A DNA stretch of 64,000 nt from Seminavis robusta (Eukaryota; Bacillariophyta; Bacillariophyceae; Naviculales; Naviculaceae): positions 37,359 to 101,358 of the forward strand of contig CAICTM010000170.1 of the NCBI GenBank assembly GCA_903772945.1. Direction: 5' to 3'. Below the pieces are notes generated by a model. It worked only from the letters and a program-made list of their open reading frames with translations. It searched no databases and had not been told where the DNA came from. Shown here one piece after another: positions 1 to 8,891 of this stretch (within the stretch, counting starts at the first letter, position 1; every line of letters begins with the position of its first letter). The position numbers and the translations under genes were made by a program.

Positions 1-2
1 CA

Positions 3-980
3 ATGAAGTCGTGGCCAAGTGGGTCTCACCTTGTCATGGAATGCACCACACCGGAGGTTAAGGTCAAACTTGTGGCGATTGGATACAAATACAATTCAAA
101 GAAAGCTCTCTGCTTTGTGACAACCAAAGATGCGGCTTCCACTCTCTTTGGCAAGCCCTACAAAGCGAAGTTCCCCGATCCTTTTGGCAACGTTCGCGAG
201 CGATCAGTCAAGAGACCAGAGGCTCTATCTTTGTACTTTGGTGTCAACAACGCCATTGACATGCACAATCATGCTCGCCAGTCAGTGCTTGGCTTGGAGA
301 AATATTGGAAGACCAAGAACCCTTGGTTTCGGTGTGTCACCACCATCATTGGCATCACTATCATCGATGCGTGGAAGGCTTTGAAATTCCGGCTTCCACA
401 GTTTCGAAACATGTCTGTCGAAGAGTTTGCTGATAGGCTTGCCTACGATTGCTACAACAATGCCTTCCACAGTGGCGTTCCAATGACTGGAAAGGCTGAC
501 ATTGCTGCTGATGGACTTGCCGATACGGATTCCGAGCTATCAAGTCGCCTTGGAGGTATGCCAAGCGCCTTGTTTGGAGGAGTCAATCGATTGGCTAGCC
601 AAATGGAGACAATGACTGTCAGTATATGCGGTGGTGGAGGAGGTGTCGAACCTTCACCTTTGAGCGTTGGAACAGCGCCCTTCAATTTTGGTTCGAAGCA
701 ACACCAGTACCATGATCCAATAAAACAGCGAGAGAAAGATGCTTCTGATCAACCAGCCAAAAGGCGCTGTGTTGTCTGTGGCAAAGATACAAGGAATGAG
801 TGCTCTCACAAGACCTGCAGCCGCCAGATCTCTCACTACAAGCAAGAGGAGTACGTTGGCACACCTGTTTGTGGTACTCGCGCTGGTGTCCGCTCGACGA
901 TTCCACGAAGGGGCCTAATCAACAACACCAAAACATGTATTGATATCCATCGAGAGGATTGCCACAAGAATGGCTACTAG
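3..980 (+). CDS. PiggyBac-like transposase, C-terminal part (cut by window edge)
   Basis: The reading frame is open from the left edge of the window, so the true start and most of the catalytic domain lie outside. The visible part has a block around residues 78-125 with a VNNAIDMHNHARQ stretch followed by LEKYW and WFR, then a hydrophobic IIDAW helix. This resembles the end of the DDE domain of piggyBac-type transposases, where a conserved aspartate precedes a D-x-x-x-Q/R-like motif. About 130 residues later there is a cysteine-rich finger with the spacing CVVCGKDTRNECSHKTC, as expected for the C-terminal cysteine-rich domain of piggyBac proteins that binds the element end. The frame continues some 50 residues past the finger. 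I see no terminal inverted repeat downstream. Assignment rests on motif shape only; another IS4-like DDE family is possible. Confidence 0.5.
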   Translation: MKSWPSGSHLVMECTTPEVKVKLVAIGYKYNSKKALCFVTTKDAASTLFGKPYKAKFPDPFGNVRERSVKRPEALSLYFGVNNAIDMHNHARQSVLGLEKYWKTKNPWFRCVTTIIGITIIDAWKALKFRLPQFRNMSVEEFADRLAYDCYNNAFHSGVPMTGKADIAADGLADTDSELSSRLGGMPSALFGGVNRLASQMETMTVSICGGGGGVEPSPLSVGTAPFNFGSKQHQYHDPIKQREKDASDQPAKRRCVVCGKDTRNECSHKTCSRQISHYKQEEYVGTPVCGTRAGVRSTIPRRGLINNTKTCIDIHREDCHKNGY

Positions 981-1011
981 CGTCTGCCGGAAACATTGCT
1001 GGGTATGTCGT

Positions 1012-1076
1012 GGCTATTATCCTATCGTCGTCCGCGTCTATTATCCAGTCGTCGTCTATTATCCAGTCGTCGTCCG
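1012..1076. repeat. Short tandem repeat, about 18-bp unit
   Basis: Roughly three copies of CTATTATCCAGTCGTCGT, slightly degenerate in the first copy, follow directly behind the piggyBac-like frame. No coding function is suggested. Confidence 0.75.
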
Positions 1077-1355
1077 CAACGAAACAACAACAAGAGCCTT
1101 ATCATGAAAATCTTAACAATCAACATCTATAACCAATCTGGATTATCACCACGCTGTCTACGTTGACTATTGTTGCCATTCGGGGCCGCTGGAGAGGTCT
1201 CCGATCGTCATGGTGGAGCTTGAAAGAAAGCATCGGATAAAAAGAGGCACTTTGCGGATGGTTGGAGGCACTTCGCGGATAAAACTGCGGAGCGGCTGTT
1301 TATCCGCACGCAACTTAGAGGCACTAGTGTTCCGTTTCCGACTAAGTCACGATTG

Positions 1356-1359
<4 letters not shown>

Positions 1360-1386
<27 letters not shown>
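1360..1386. repeat. Poly-T run of 27
   Basis: An uninterrupted run of 27 T. It could be the reverse-strand poly(A) tail of an old retroposed sequence, but no coding sequence is recognisable next to it. Confidence 0.9.
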
Positions 1387-2004
1387 CTCAGAGAGAACTC
1401 CCCCATAGTCTATGTGTACATTACTAGGGAACGTCATGAGTACTATTTAACTATAGAGACTTGCCAATCTCTAAGCCTGGAGGTGAACTTCTCCCCCCAA
1501 GTCTTTACGGTTGGATGGTACGATTGAGTCACGGGGAATGCGAAGACTATAACTCCCCCGGAACTGGTGCATGCTTGCGGATATATGTGTCGTGCCTCTC
1601 TAGCCCTGCAGGGTAGTGTGTACTTAACTGCAGACTTGTAGAATGCATGAGAAGACTTATGGGCGCTACTAACTAGTGCATACTGACTAAGGCGCTTTCC
1701 GACATGAGAGCTTCACCACGGTGGAGGTGCGATCCTTGAACCATCCTAGGAATCGAACCACAGGCCATGGCACCCAAACTCCCCGGGGACCGAACGATAC
1801 TACTATGTATCCTGACTTGGCCCTTGCAGGATGGTGGAATCGACTGCAGGGGTACGAGGTAAGTCACTGCTGGGTCTACGAAGGTAGGGCGTACTGTTAA
1901 TCCTATGAAATCATGAAAAATCTTATCTATTCGGTGCTGGTGGAGGCAATTTCTGTGGTATATAAACCACATTTATCACGGCAACAGAGGTCTTCGAAAC
2001 CTTG

Positions 2005-3909
2005 ATGCTCACTTATGGAAACGGGGAAGTCTGCAGTCGACTGATCTACAACGCCATAAACAGAGAGTACATGAATAGAATGATGTCTTATTACTCTTAT
2101 TGGGAAGATAGCAAGACACCACCTCAACCTTTCATTGAAAAAGACGGCACTTACATCAGACAGTTTCCACCCTTGGGTGATTCCATTCGCGACCACTATG
2201 ATGATGCTTCCTGCTCCAATCGAAACCCATGGCAGATCAGCGATAAAGAAAGACACACCCGGGAAATCCAAAGTGTCAAATGTGATGGTGGGATCTTTGC
2301 TCAGGACCATACTTTCCAACCAGTAAAGAACTACGTGAAGAGTCTGGGAGCTGTTGCAGTGTGGGATGCTGGGACTTTGACTGGAGAGGTGGCATCTGCC
2401 GTTCTTGTTCCGACCACCAAGACTATTCATTTCTCTCATGCAGCAATGCAATTGGCTCGAAGAGACAACTTTAAACCGGCAGCCATCTACAGTGACACTT
2501 GGCCAAATAAGGATCAGTTCTGGGAGATTCTCTTCCCTGGGATACAAGGAAGACTTGGTCTGTTCCATTTCGAAAAGAGAATGCTGGGAACCATGAGAAA
2601 AGGCCACATCGATTACATGCAAGCAATGACCGAGCTCCTCAATTGCCTCTATGAGTACGCACTGGAAGATTACGAGAAGCTTCTCACTGCCTTGAAGGGT
2701 GGTAAGCTCTCCACCAATGGCAGGTGCTACTCAATGCAAGACATCACGGATTTGCAGGCAACCAAGGTTTTTCGTTCCAGATATGGTAAATACCTGCGTA
2801 AGAAAATGAGAGAACTAGAGACAATGAGGCAAATGTTGCAGCAGTGGTTCTGTCGGTACAAGGTTACAGCAAGCGATGGCAGTCAACCAGGCCAAGGGCG
2901 ATTGGATCCTATTCGACAGCTTACCTTGTTCACACGAGAGACCAAGCCAGCAGTGGAAAACTGCATTGAAAAAGCTGTCCATTTAGCTGATCCGCTGCCC
3001 CTTCAAGAGATGTATGACACCGTTCCACCATCCCCAACTTCAAAACATCAGCTGTCAGAGTTCCTTTCAAGAAGAGGAGAAAGCAAACTGGAAAAATATC
3101 ATGACCGATTTGCCCATTTCGGTAATGGAGGAATGCGGCGATCTCTTGCTGATGCCCTCAATTTGTATGGCACTGCCAGATATAATCTCACCATTCGGTA
3201 CAAAAGAACCTTCCTGTTAGCAGAGTGGCAAGAGGAAAGGAAGCTTATTCCATTTGGTTGGGAGAAGGTTGTTCCATTCTGGAACCACACTGAACTCACC
3301 TTTGTCAATGAACTGGCTGCGTCTTGTGGAATAACAATACTGCCATTTCCAGATGCCGAGCCATTGCCCCAAGATAATGGCAAGCGATTCTTCTCCGAAT
3401 ACTTGGTTAAATTCAAACCGCATCGCCAGAAGTATGCACCCAACGACTGCTGTCTATGTCCGCTGTGCACTGCGCCGGTTGGTGCACCTGTTGCTGCTCC
3501 ACCATCTCCAACTGCCGCTGCCGCTGCGGGTGCCGGTGTGGCTATCGCTGATTCAAATTTAAATCCTGCCGGTGGAGCAACAGTTAGGAACAACAGCTAT
3601 GTAAGTAATCTAATACGGTATCGGGAACAACAACGACAGCAACAGCTACAGCAACAGCTACAGCTACAGCAACGACGACAACAACAACAGCAGCAGCAGC
3701 AGGTTCAAATTCAAATGATGCAGCAGCAAATCGCTTGTTTGCAGGTGCAGCGAATGCATCCGATTCTTCCTTTTCCACCTACCTTTCAACAGCATACAAC
3801 AGGATGCTGTTCGCCTTACATTACTTGGTTAAGCAGAAGAGTTGGACGTCCACCGCATGATCCGAATTGCCGTCATCGTCTCCACGGGTATGCACTTCCT
3901 CCATCGTAG
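2005..3909 (+). CDS. Transposase-like protein with polyglutamine tail
   Basis: An uninterrupted frame of 634 residues from ATG 2005; a TTG lies just before it and an in-frame stop a little further upstream. The N-terminal half reads like a DDE/RNase H-fold transposase. KCDGGIFAQDHTF (around residues 92-104) supplies candidate first aspartates, AIYSDTWPNKDQFW (160-173) a second, and GRLGLFHFEKRM (182-193) follows as in transposases where an H/E-rich helix comes after the second aspartate. The segment after it is helical and rich in Lys and Arg. The C-terminal third has a CCLCPLC cluster, an Ala/Pro linker, a glutamine-rich stretch (about residues 545-585) and a GRPPHDPNC motif. I do not recognise the exact family. 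It may be a domesticated transposase or an element ORF lacking its N-terminus; no terminal repeats were found. Confidence 0.6.
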   Translation: MLTYGNGEVCSRLIYNAINREYMNRMMSYYSYWEDSKTPPQPFIEKDGTYIRQFPPLGDSIRDHYDDASCSNRNPWQISDKERHTREIQSVKCDGGIFAQDHTFQPVKNYVKSLGAVAVWDAGTLTGEVASAVLVPTTKTIHFSHAAMQLARRDNFKPAAIYSDTWPNKDQFWEILFPGIQGRLGLFHFEKRMLGTMRKGHIDYMQAMTELLNCLYEYALEDYEKLLTALKGGKLSTNGRCYSMQDITDLQATKVFRSRYGKYLRKKMRELETMRQMLQQWFCRYKVTASDGSQPGQGRLDPIRQLTLFTRETKPAVENCIEKAVHLADPLPLQEMYDTVPPSPTSKHQLSEFLSRRGESKLEKYHDRFAHFGNGGMRRSLADALNLYGTARYNLTIRYKRTFLLAEWQEERKLIPFGWEKVVPFWNHTELTFVNELAASCGITILPFPDAEPLPQDNGKRFFSEYLVKFKPHRQKYAPNDCCLCPLCTAPVGAPVAAPPSPTAAAAAGAGVAIADSNLNPAGGATVRNNSYVSNLIRYREQQRQQQLQQQLQLQQRRQQQQQQQQVQIQMMQQQIACLQVQRMHPILPFPPTFQQHTTGCCSPYITWLSRRVGRPPHDPNCRHRLHGYALPPS

Positions 3910-4893
3910 CAATAACAAATAAATGATTTTTTTGAATGGAATGCGTACCATTTAGCGAGGAGGGTGTGGCAGCAACTCGGGACCGGGCAACGGATCTTGA
4001 GATTTGAATTGTGGAGCCAGTGTGAGACCTGCAATTTGCTGACACTTCGATGACGGTGTGACCTACTCATTTAACACTCCCCCGACTTTCTTGTCCTATC
4101 CCCTCATTTCCATATGTCTCAAAGATACGTTACTTAGAGGTCATGACTGGCAAGCCCGCACCTCCCCTTCATTGTGACGGAACATGGAATCTGACCCTCT
4201 CCCTCCTCTCCTCCTCCTCCCTCCTCCCGCCCTGGCGGGAGCCTAACCCCCCCTAAAAATTCTGTAGAAACAGATCTTTTGGGAAGGCCAAGCTGTTGGT
4301 ATGACGGCCATACTAGTTTAAGGGTGGTCCTGAGCCATGAAAAAAATACATCCATTTCGCTATAGTAAAACAGTACACAGTTCCTTTTCTGGCTGTAAAA
4401 TAGTCCGCAACTTCTGTTAACTCCAATAAGAATGGATCAACACCAGTGCAATTAACTCCAAATTTATTGTGCTTTATTGTTTGTATTTGCTGTGACAGCT
4501 CAAACATAAGAGACAAGCATATACTATAATAAAAGAGGTTGATTTTGGTCACATTTTGGCCTTCTTGGATGTTCTCATTCGACTATAGTGTTAAGTCTAT
4601 TGAGTACCGTTTACACTTGTAAATCCAAAGTGGGTATTGAGCCATTCGCTGTGTAGGATTTTGTACCAGGGCTACTGGTAAAGCTCAAAACCACTGCTAA
4701 ACTAGTAGTCTAGATATCGAGTTGTAGAACCTGTTGTAGACAACGTCGGCAGAAACATCATCGCCTTTCTTTATTACTGCCGCATTCCAATTGTCTCTTT
4801 CCATCAACAGTCCAGAGGATTCCTTGAGTAGGACATTCCAAATTTCTTTTTGTTAGCCACCTTCAAATCTGCTCGAATTGAATTGAATCGATA
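3910..4893. other. Intergenic, low-complexity CT tract
   Basis: Holds a CTCC-rich tract at about 4195-4230 with a small GC-rich hairpin (CCCGCC/GGCGGG). The rest is AT-rich without a convincing frame. The last part is presumably the promoter and 5' leader of the sulfotransferase-like gene. Confidence 0.55.
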
Positions 4894-5751
4894 ATGGGAT
4901 CTTCAGCGTCTAAGCAGCAGCACAAGGAGAAGGCGTCGCCGGAAGGAATCCAGGTGATTTGTGCTGGCCTCGGGCGCACTGGGACTCTCAGTTTGACAGA
5001 AGCCCTCAAACGCTTGGGGTACAAGCCCTATCATTACTTGGATGTCTCGCACAGCGCTGCTTGGTGTCAAGTTGCCGAGACCCAGGGTAAAGATGCCCGT
5101 GCCATTGAAACGGTACTGACTAAAATTGAACAGGATGGATACACGGCCACGTTGGAAAATCCCACATCGGATATTTACCAAGACATACTCGCCAAGTATC
5201 CCAATGCCAAGGTTGTTTTGACGGTGCGTGATTCCCCGCAAGCCTTTGTCAAGAGTTGGAAACTCCTGTTTGATACCATGGTGGTGACGGAGCAAACTTT
5301 TTCCTGGACTTTTCCTAGTTTCTTGGGTTACATTCCCCTCTTTCGTGATTTGAAAAAGATTCGGCACTTTATGGGGACGACCCATTTAGGTTTGGAGCCG
5401 GGAGCCTTGACGCATGGGTGGCGAGACAGAGGAGACAACAGCGATGAATGGTTGGCCGAACAATACGAACGACACAACCAGCATATTATGGATCATGTCC
5501 CCAAGGATCAATTGCTCGTCTTTAATGTGAAACAAGGCTGGGAACCGCTATGCGAATTTCTTGGAAAGGAGGTCCCGCCGAAGGACGAGCCATTTCCACA
5601 TTGCCAGATCAACAATGCCGCTTCCTTGAAAGCGCTGAAGAAACAATTTGTCTGGGTTGTGTACGGTTGGATCCCCGTGCTCGTGCTGTCAACAGCTGCA
5701 GTGGTGGTGTGGTCATCACAAGAGCGACCGAGGGGCAAAGGAACGGTCTAA
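4894..5751 (+). CDS. Sulfotransferase-like protein, N-myristoylation motif and C-terminal membrane segment
   Basis: A single-exon gene for 285 residues. Residues 21-34 contain GLGRTGTLSL, the phosphosulfate-binding loop of the P-loop sulfotransferase family found in many algae (Sulfotransfer_4 type), followed by the usual LGYKPYHYLD stretch. VVLTVRDSPQAFVKSW at about 107-122 supplies the Arg and Ser expected for the 3'-phosphate-binding site. The N-terminus MGSSASK fits an N-myristoylation signal with glycine 2 and serine 6. About residues 251-271 form a hydrophobic helix near the end, followed by a short basic tail, so the enzyme probably sits on a membrane facing the cytosol. Substrate is unknown; the family uses PAPS where studied, but several members have no proven activity. 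The ATG at 4894 is the only sensible start. Confidence 0.85.
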   Translation: MGSSASKQQHKEKASPEGIQVICAGLGRTGTLSLTEALKRLGYKPYHYLDVSHSAAWCQVAETQGKDARAIETVLTKIEQDGYTATLENPTSDIYQDILAKYPNAKVVLTVRDSPQAFVKSWKLLFDTMVVTEQTFSWTFPSFLGYIPLFRDLKKIRHFMGTTHLGLEPGALTHGWRDRGDNSDEWLAEQYERHNQHIMDHVPKDQLLVFNVKQGWEPLCEFLGKEVPPKDEPFPHCQINNAASLKALKKQFVWVVYGWIPVLVLSTAAVVVWSSQERPRGKGTV

Positions 5752-6136
5752 CTAAAATACCTGTAATACCGGTATCTTGCCGGCTTGATCAAAACTACAG
5801 TTCCGGTATAATGCTGAATTTGGACGCAGCCTAACTTTTGGATATAGCAATCAAACACAAAACCCAGCCGGAGAGTTGCCAATTTTAGCTCTACCTGTTG
5901 CGAGGTACCTTTGTTTACCGAGGGTACATGGGACGCTCTCTCCAGAGGAGCCAAGCGGACTTGGAGCTGGCTGGTGTGGTTCTAGGGACATTCAGTCGTG
6001 CGTCATTGGAAAGGATCTTCAGCACCGAACACCAAAACAAAATCCAACAGCAGCGCCTTTTGCTTTGTTGCCACAAAGCCACTCAGCAGCTTCTCCTTGT
6101 CGTAATCACGGCATAAACCCAAGCCAAAAGAACATC

Positions 6137-7537
6137 ATGCCATCTTCCAGCGCTTTGACGGAGACTCTTCGGGTAAACATCTCCCACGACAGCAATATGA
6201 TAGCGCTGGCGGACCATGGCTTCCAAAACGAACTTCTCGTTGATTTGGCATCGTCTCGGGGTGAGATTCTGGGCCAATTGCCAGGTCAGTTGCTTCATGG
6301 TGAAGTAAAGGTTCTGTTGCTCCTTGGTAGCCTGCCTGGGTTGCTGGTTCGTCTCCCCCATGTTGCCGAGAAGCTGTTCCAGGAAGTTGCATCTCTCCCA
6401 AAACTGCGCTCTGTGAAAATCTATTTGCGAAACCGCATGCCGAAGCATGATTTCTTTCTTCGCCTTGTCCGGGAGTACTTGTTTCCCCTTCTTGGTGGGA
6501 ATTACTCCATGGAAAAATACCATGATTCTAGCGATCAGTATACATATTATCTGCTTGAGAGCAACTCTTTCAAGCTTGAGCTGAAATGCTTCGGCTTTTC
6601 CTGCAAGAGATATGACAGCATGAAGAAAGTGGATCTCCAGAAGCTCTCTTCACTGTGGAAAATCGATGCCGCCCTCACCAAGGAGTGCATCACTGTGTCA
6701 AATAAGCTTACAAACGTAAAAATTTCCACCGAAGTGAAGCCGTCAGTAATGAAGACTATTTGCTCCGCTACAAATCTAATTTCATTGGACTTGTCCTGCA
6801 GAGAGTTTGTGTGCCTTGAGCCCTTGATCCGGGCTTTGACTCCAATCCAAGGCCTAACAACAGGAAAACGCAAGCGCAATGACACGGGAGCTCCGCTGGC
6901 ACACTTGAATAAGCTCCGCATTGGAAGTATGATAATCTCTCTACAGAACTTTACTTGTCTCTGTCAAGCGCTGGATTCACACGAAAGCATTACCGAGTTG
7001 AACATTGACTCGCCATTTGTCAAAGACCCAACTGCAGAAGATGGTTTCGTGCATCTTACCGCCGCTGAGCTATGGGAGCCTTTGCTGCAGTTGTTGCGTC
7101 ACAATACCTCACTGATGTCGGTGGCTTTTCATCCGATTTACCTTGCTAGTAGCTCATGGTGCGCGGAAATGGTCTCGTTTATTTTCGAAGAAGAAGAGAA
7201 TCCGATCTGCCAGCAAATCCATGATGTTTTGTACAGCAAGAATGGGACTGTGGGAACTTTGTCCTTGGTTATGGAAGGGACGATCCTTCCACAACGAATT
7301 GAGGAACTCTTGAGTCTGAACCACTTTGGTTTCGGGCAGTTTGTGGGTACCAAACTCCCAGCAACTAAAAATCAAGGAGCTTTTCGGGAGGCCATGGAAA
7401 AGTTTGGATGCAAGATGCGGGACGAACGAAACAGGGCAAAAACGCGTCGGCAAGAACACGTAACTGAAGTTCGCTTTGTCCGGACACTGTTCTGCCTCTT
7501 TCAACATGACCCTTCCTTGGTCGGATCCTTTTTGTGA
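6137..7537 (+). CDS. Unknown protein with weak leucine-rich character
   Basis: The frame is open from further upstream, but the ATG at 6137 (context ACATC ATG C) is the likely start and gives 466 residues. No catalytic motif is recognised. Several segments such as NLISLDLSCREF, LNKLRIGSMIISL and SITELNID are spaced like degenerate leucine-rich repeats, a common feature of diatom hypothetical proteins. The C-terminus is rich in Lys and Arg (RNRAKTRRQEH) and the protein lacks a signal peptide or membrane helix. It lies 385 bp downstream of the sulfotransferase-like gene on the same strand. The upstream open stretch 5876-6136 has poor composition and is probably leader. Confidence 0.65.
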   Translation: MPSSSALTETLRVNISHDSNMIALADHGFQNELLVDLASSRGEILGQLPGQLLHGEVKVLLLLGSLPGLLVRLPHVAEKLFQEVASLPKLRSVKIYLRNRMPKHDFFLRLVREYLFPLLGGNYSMEKYHDSSDQYTYYLLESNSFKLELKCFGFSCKRYDSMKKVDLQKLSSLWKIDAALTKECITVSNKLTNVKISTEVKPSVMKTICSATNLISLDLSCREFVCLEPLIRALTPIQGLTTGKRKRNDTGAPLAHLNKLRIGSMIISLQNFTCLCQALDSHESITELNIDSPFVKDPTAEDGFVHLTAAELWEPLLQLLRHNTSLMSVAFHPIYLASSSWCAEMVSFIFEEEENPICQQIHDVLYSKNGTVGTLSLVMEGTILPQRIEELLSLNHFGFGQFVGTKLPATKNQGAFREAMEKFGCKMRDERNRAKTRRQEHVTEVRFVRTLFCLFQHDPSLVGSFL

Positions 7538-7923
7538 TTGGTTTTTGTCTGTCGTTTCGCCCTGCATTGTGCTCTCCGTGTGCTGATGCGTTTATCCAGC
7601 GCCTACACTGTACCTAGTCGGACCACCCACCAACAATTGTGACTGAAATCCAAAGACAGTCAGCTCTACCGGTACCGGTAGTGCGCTTAGATAATGATAA
7701 AAAACCTAGTCTAGAATGTGCTTGAACATCTGCTACCTGGTAGCCTCGTTGACCTCGGCAGTCTTGCTGCCAGAGCCCTCAACCCCTTTAATTGTTTTTC
7801 CTGCTACGGTGGTCCCTGCAGGTATAAGGGTAGGGTTAGAACACAAATAAGTCAGCAAAAACTAAATAAGTTCCTAGGATGGTGCTTTTAAACCAGCTAA
7901 AGCTATTTACATGCATCTTAGTA

Positions 7924-8118
7924 GGGGGATCTGCTTCTACCAGGAAAAACTCTAAAGCCAGTGAAAGCTATATAACTAGTATTCTAGCTAGCTAGGGTAT
8001 CTGCTTCTAGTACCTTGCTATGGGAATCTGCTTCTAGCTAGCTAAGCACAAGTTAAGCACTAGCTAAGCACTAGAGGTATCTGCTTCTAGCTAGCAAGCT
8101 AATAGGGGTATCTGCTTG
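7924..8118. repeat. Five spaced copies of GG(G/T)ATCTGCTTCTA
   Basis: The word ATCTGCTTCTA preceded by GGG, GGT or GGA occurs near 7926, 7996, 8023, 8077 and, with one mismatch, 8106. Copies are separated by CTAGCTAG-like and AAGCAC-like words. It looks like a decayed minisatellite. Confidence 0.7.
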
Positions 8119-8260
8119 TACACTGAAACCATTCTGCCGAGGTTACACAGCTCCGCTGGCTTAATTGTTGGATTCCGCTTGACAATTGTATGCAACCTTG
8201 CTAGTCGCCGGTTTTAGACTTGTTGACTAAAACATGATTTGGGAAGGATGGTCAATGTTA

Positions 8261-8310
8261 GTTTTAGTCAAGGTGACGAAAACATGTTTTAGTCAGGTGG
8301 ACGAAAACAG
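8261..8310. repeat. Tandem duplication, about 25-bp unit
   Basis: Two adjacent units beginning TTTTAGTCA and ending GACGAAAACA. A related inverted word (GACTAAAACATG) sits 40 bp to the left. Confidence 0.7.
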
Positions 8311-8891
8311 AAAGTTACTTAGAAGGCTAGAGCGGGGTGAGTTACTCTGTGATATAATCCTGACTTCATTCCGTTCAGCCAATCCACTGAGACGAGTCCG
8401 ATGAATGGGCCTTTCCGCTGAGGTGCACCGAGCTCTTTGGACCCAAAGCGTAGATCAAACAGCGTCGGCACGAAAGTAAACACTCAGATAAAGCCAAACT
8501 TTCAAACAAACACATTAAACTATTAAAGAAAAGCTGAAATGCAATGCAAGGCACCAGTGCAACATGAACCAGCTTCATCGATCAACAAGACGACGAATCC
8601 ATCCGAGACATCAAAGGAAGAGGATCCCAGCAAGTTGGGACATGGTCGCATCATTTGGACAGAGGCCCATATGAAGATCAGACATCACTCTTTTTAAAAC
8701 GCGCGACGAATGATCACAAGCAGAGCACAATCTTGCAGGTCAAGGTCTCAAACAAGACATCAATGCAGTCAAGTCGAACAGAGCGAGCAGGGCACAAGCA
8801 TGCATGCATCACATCAAACATAGAAAGAAAGAGAACCAGAGAAAGAAACGGCTTTCTTACTGGTGTCACCGTCGTCTTGTTGGCTGGCTGG

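Larger units (their letters stand above)
981..2004. other. Intergenic, no gene recognised
   Basis: Contains the 18-bp tandem repeat and the poly-T run. A sequence near 1745-1765 read on the minus strand resembles a pol III B box (GTTCGATTC), but no T-stem or tRNA fold surrounds it. Nothing else is supported. Confidence 0.6.
7538..8891. other. Intergenic region with short repeats and the 3' flank of the KH-WW gene
   Basis: Contains two clusters of short repeats listed separately, many CTAGCTAG words, and the probable 3' untranslated region of the minus-strand KH-WW gene on its right. Frames here are short and overlap on both strands; none is supported. Confidence 0.6.

Noticed and set aside
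1740-1775. Pol III B-box-like GTTCGATTC on the minus strand
   Set aside because: No T-stem pairing, no A box and no cloverleaf; not a tRNA.
1927-2622. 231-codon minus-strand frame opposite the transposase-like gene
   Set aside because: Antisense shadow of a well-supported gene; no domain, composition mirrors the sense codons.
8385-8480. Hammerhead-ribozyme-like words (CTGAGACGAGTCCGATGA and CACGAAAG)
   Set aside because: The core CTGANGA is not met in the required position and no stem II or III can be closed around the GAAA.
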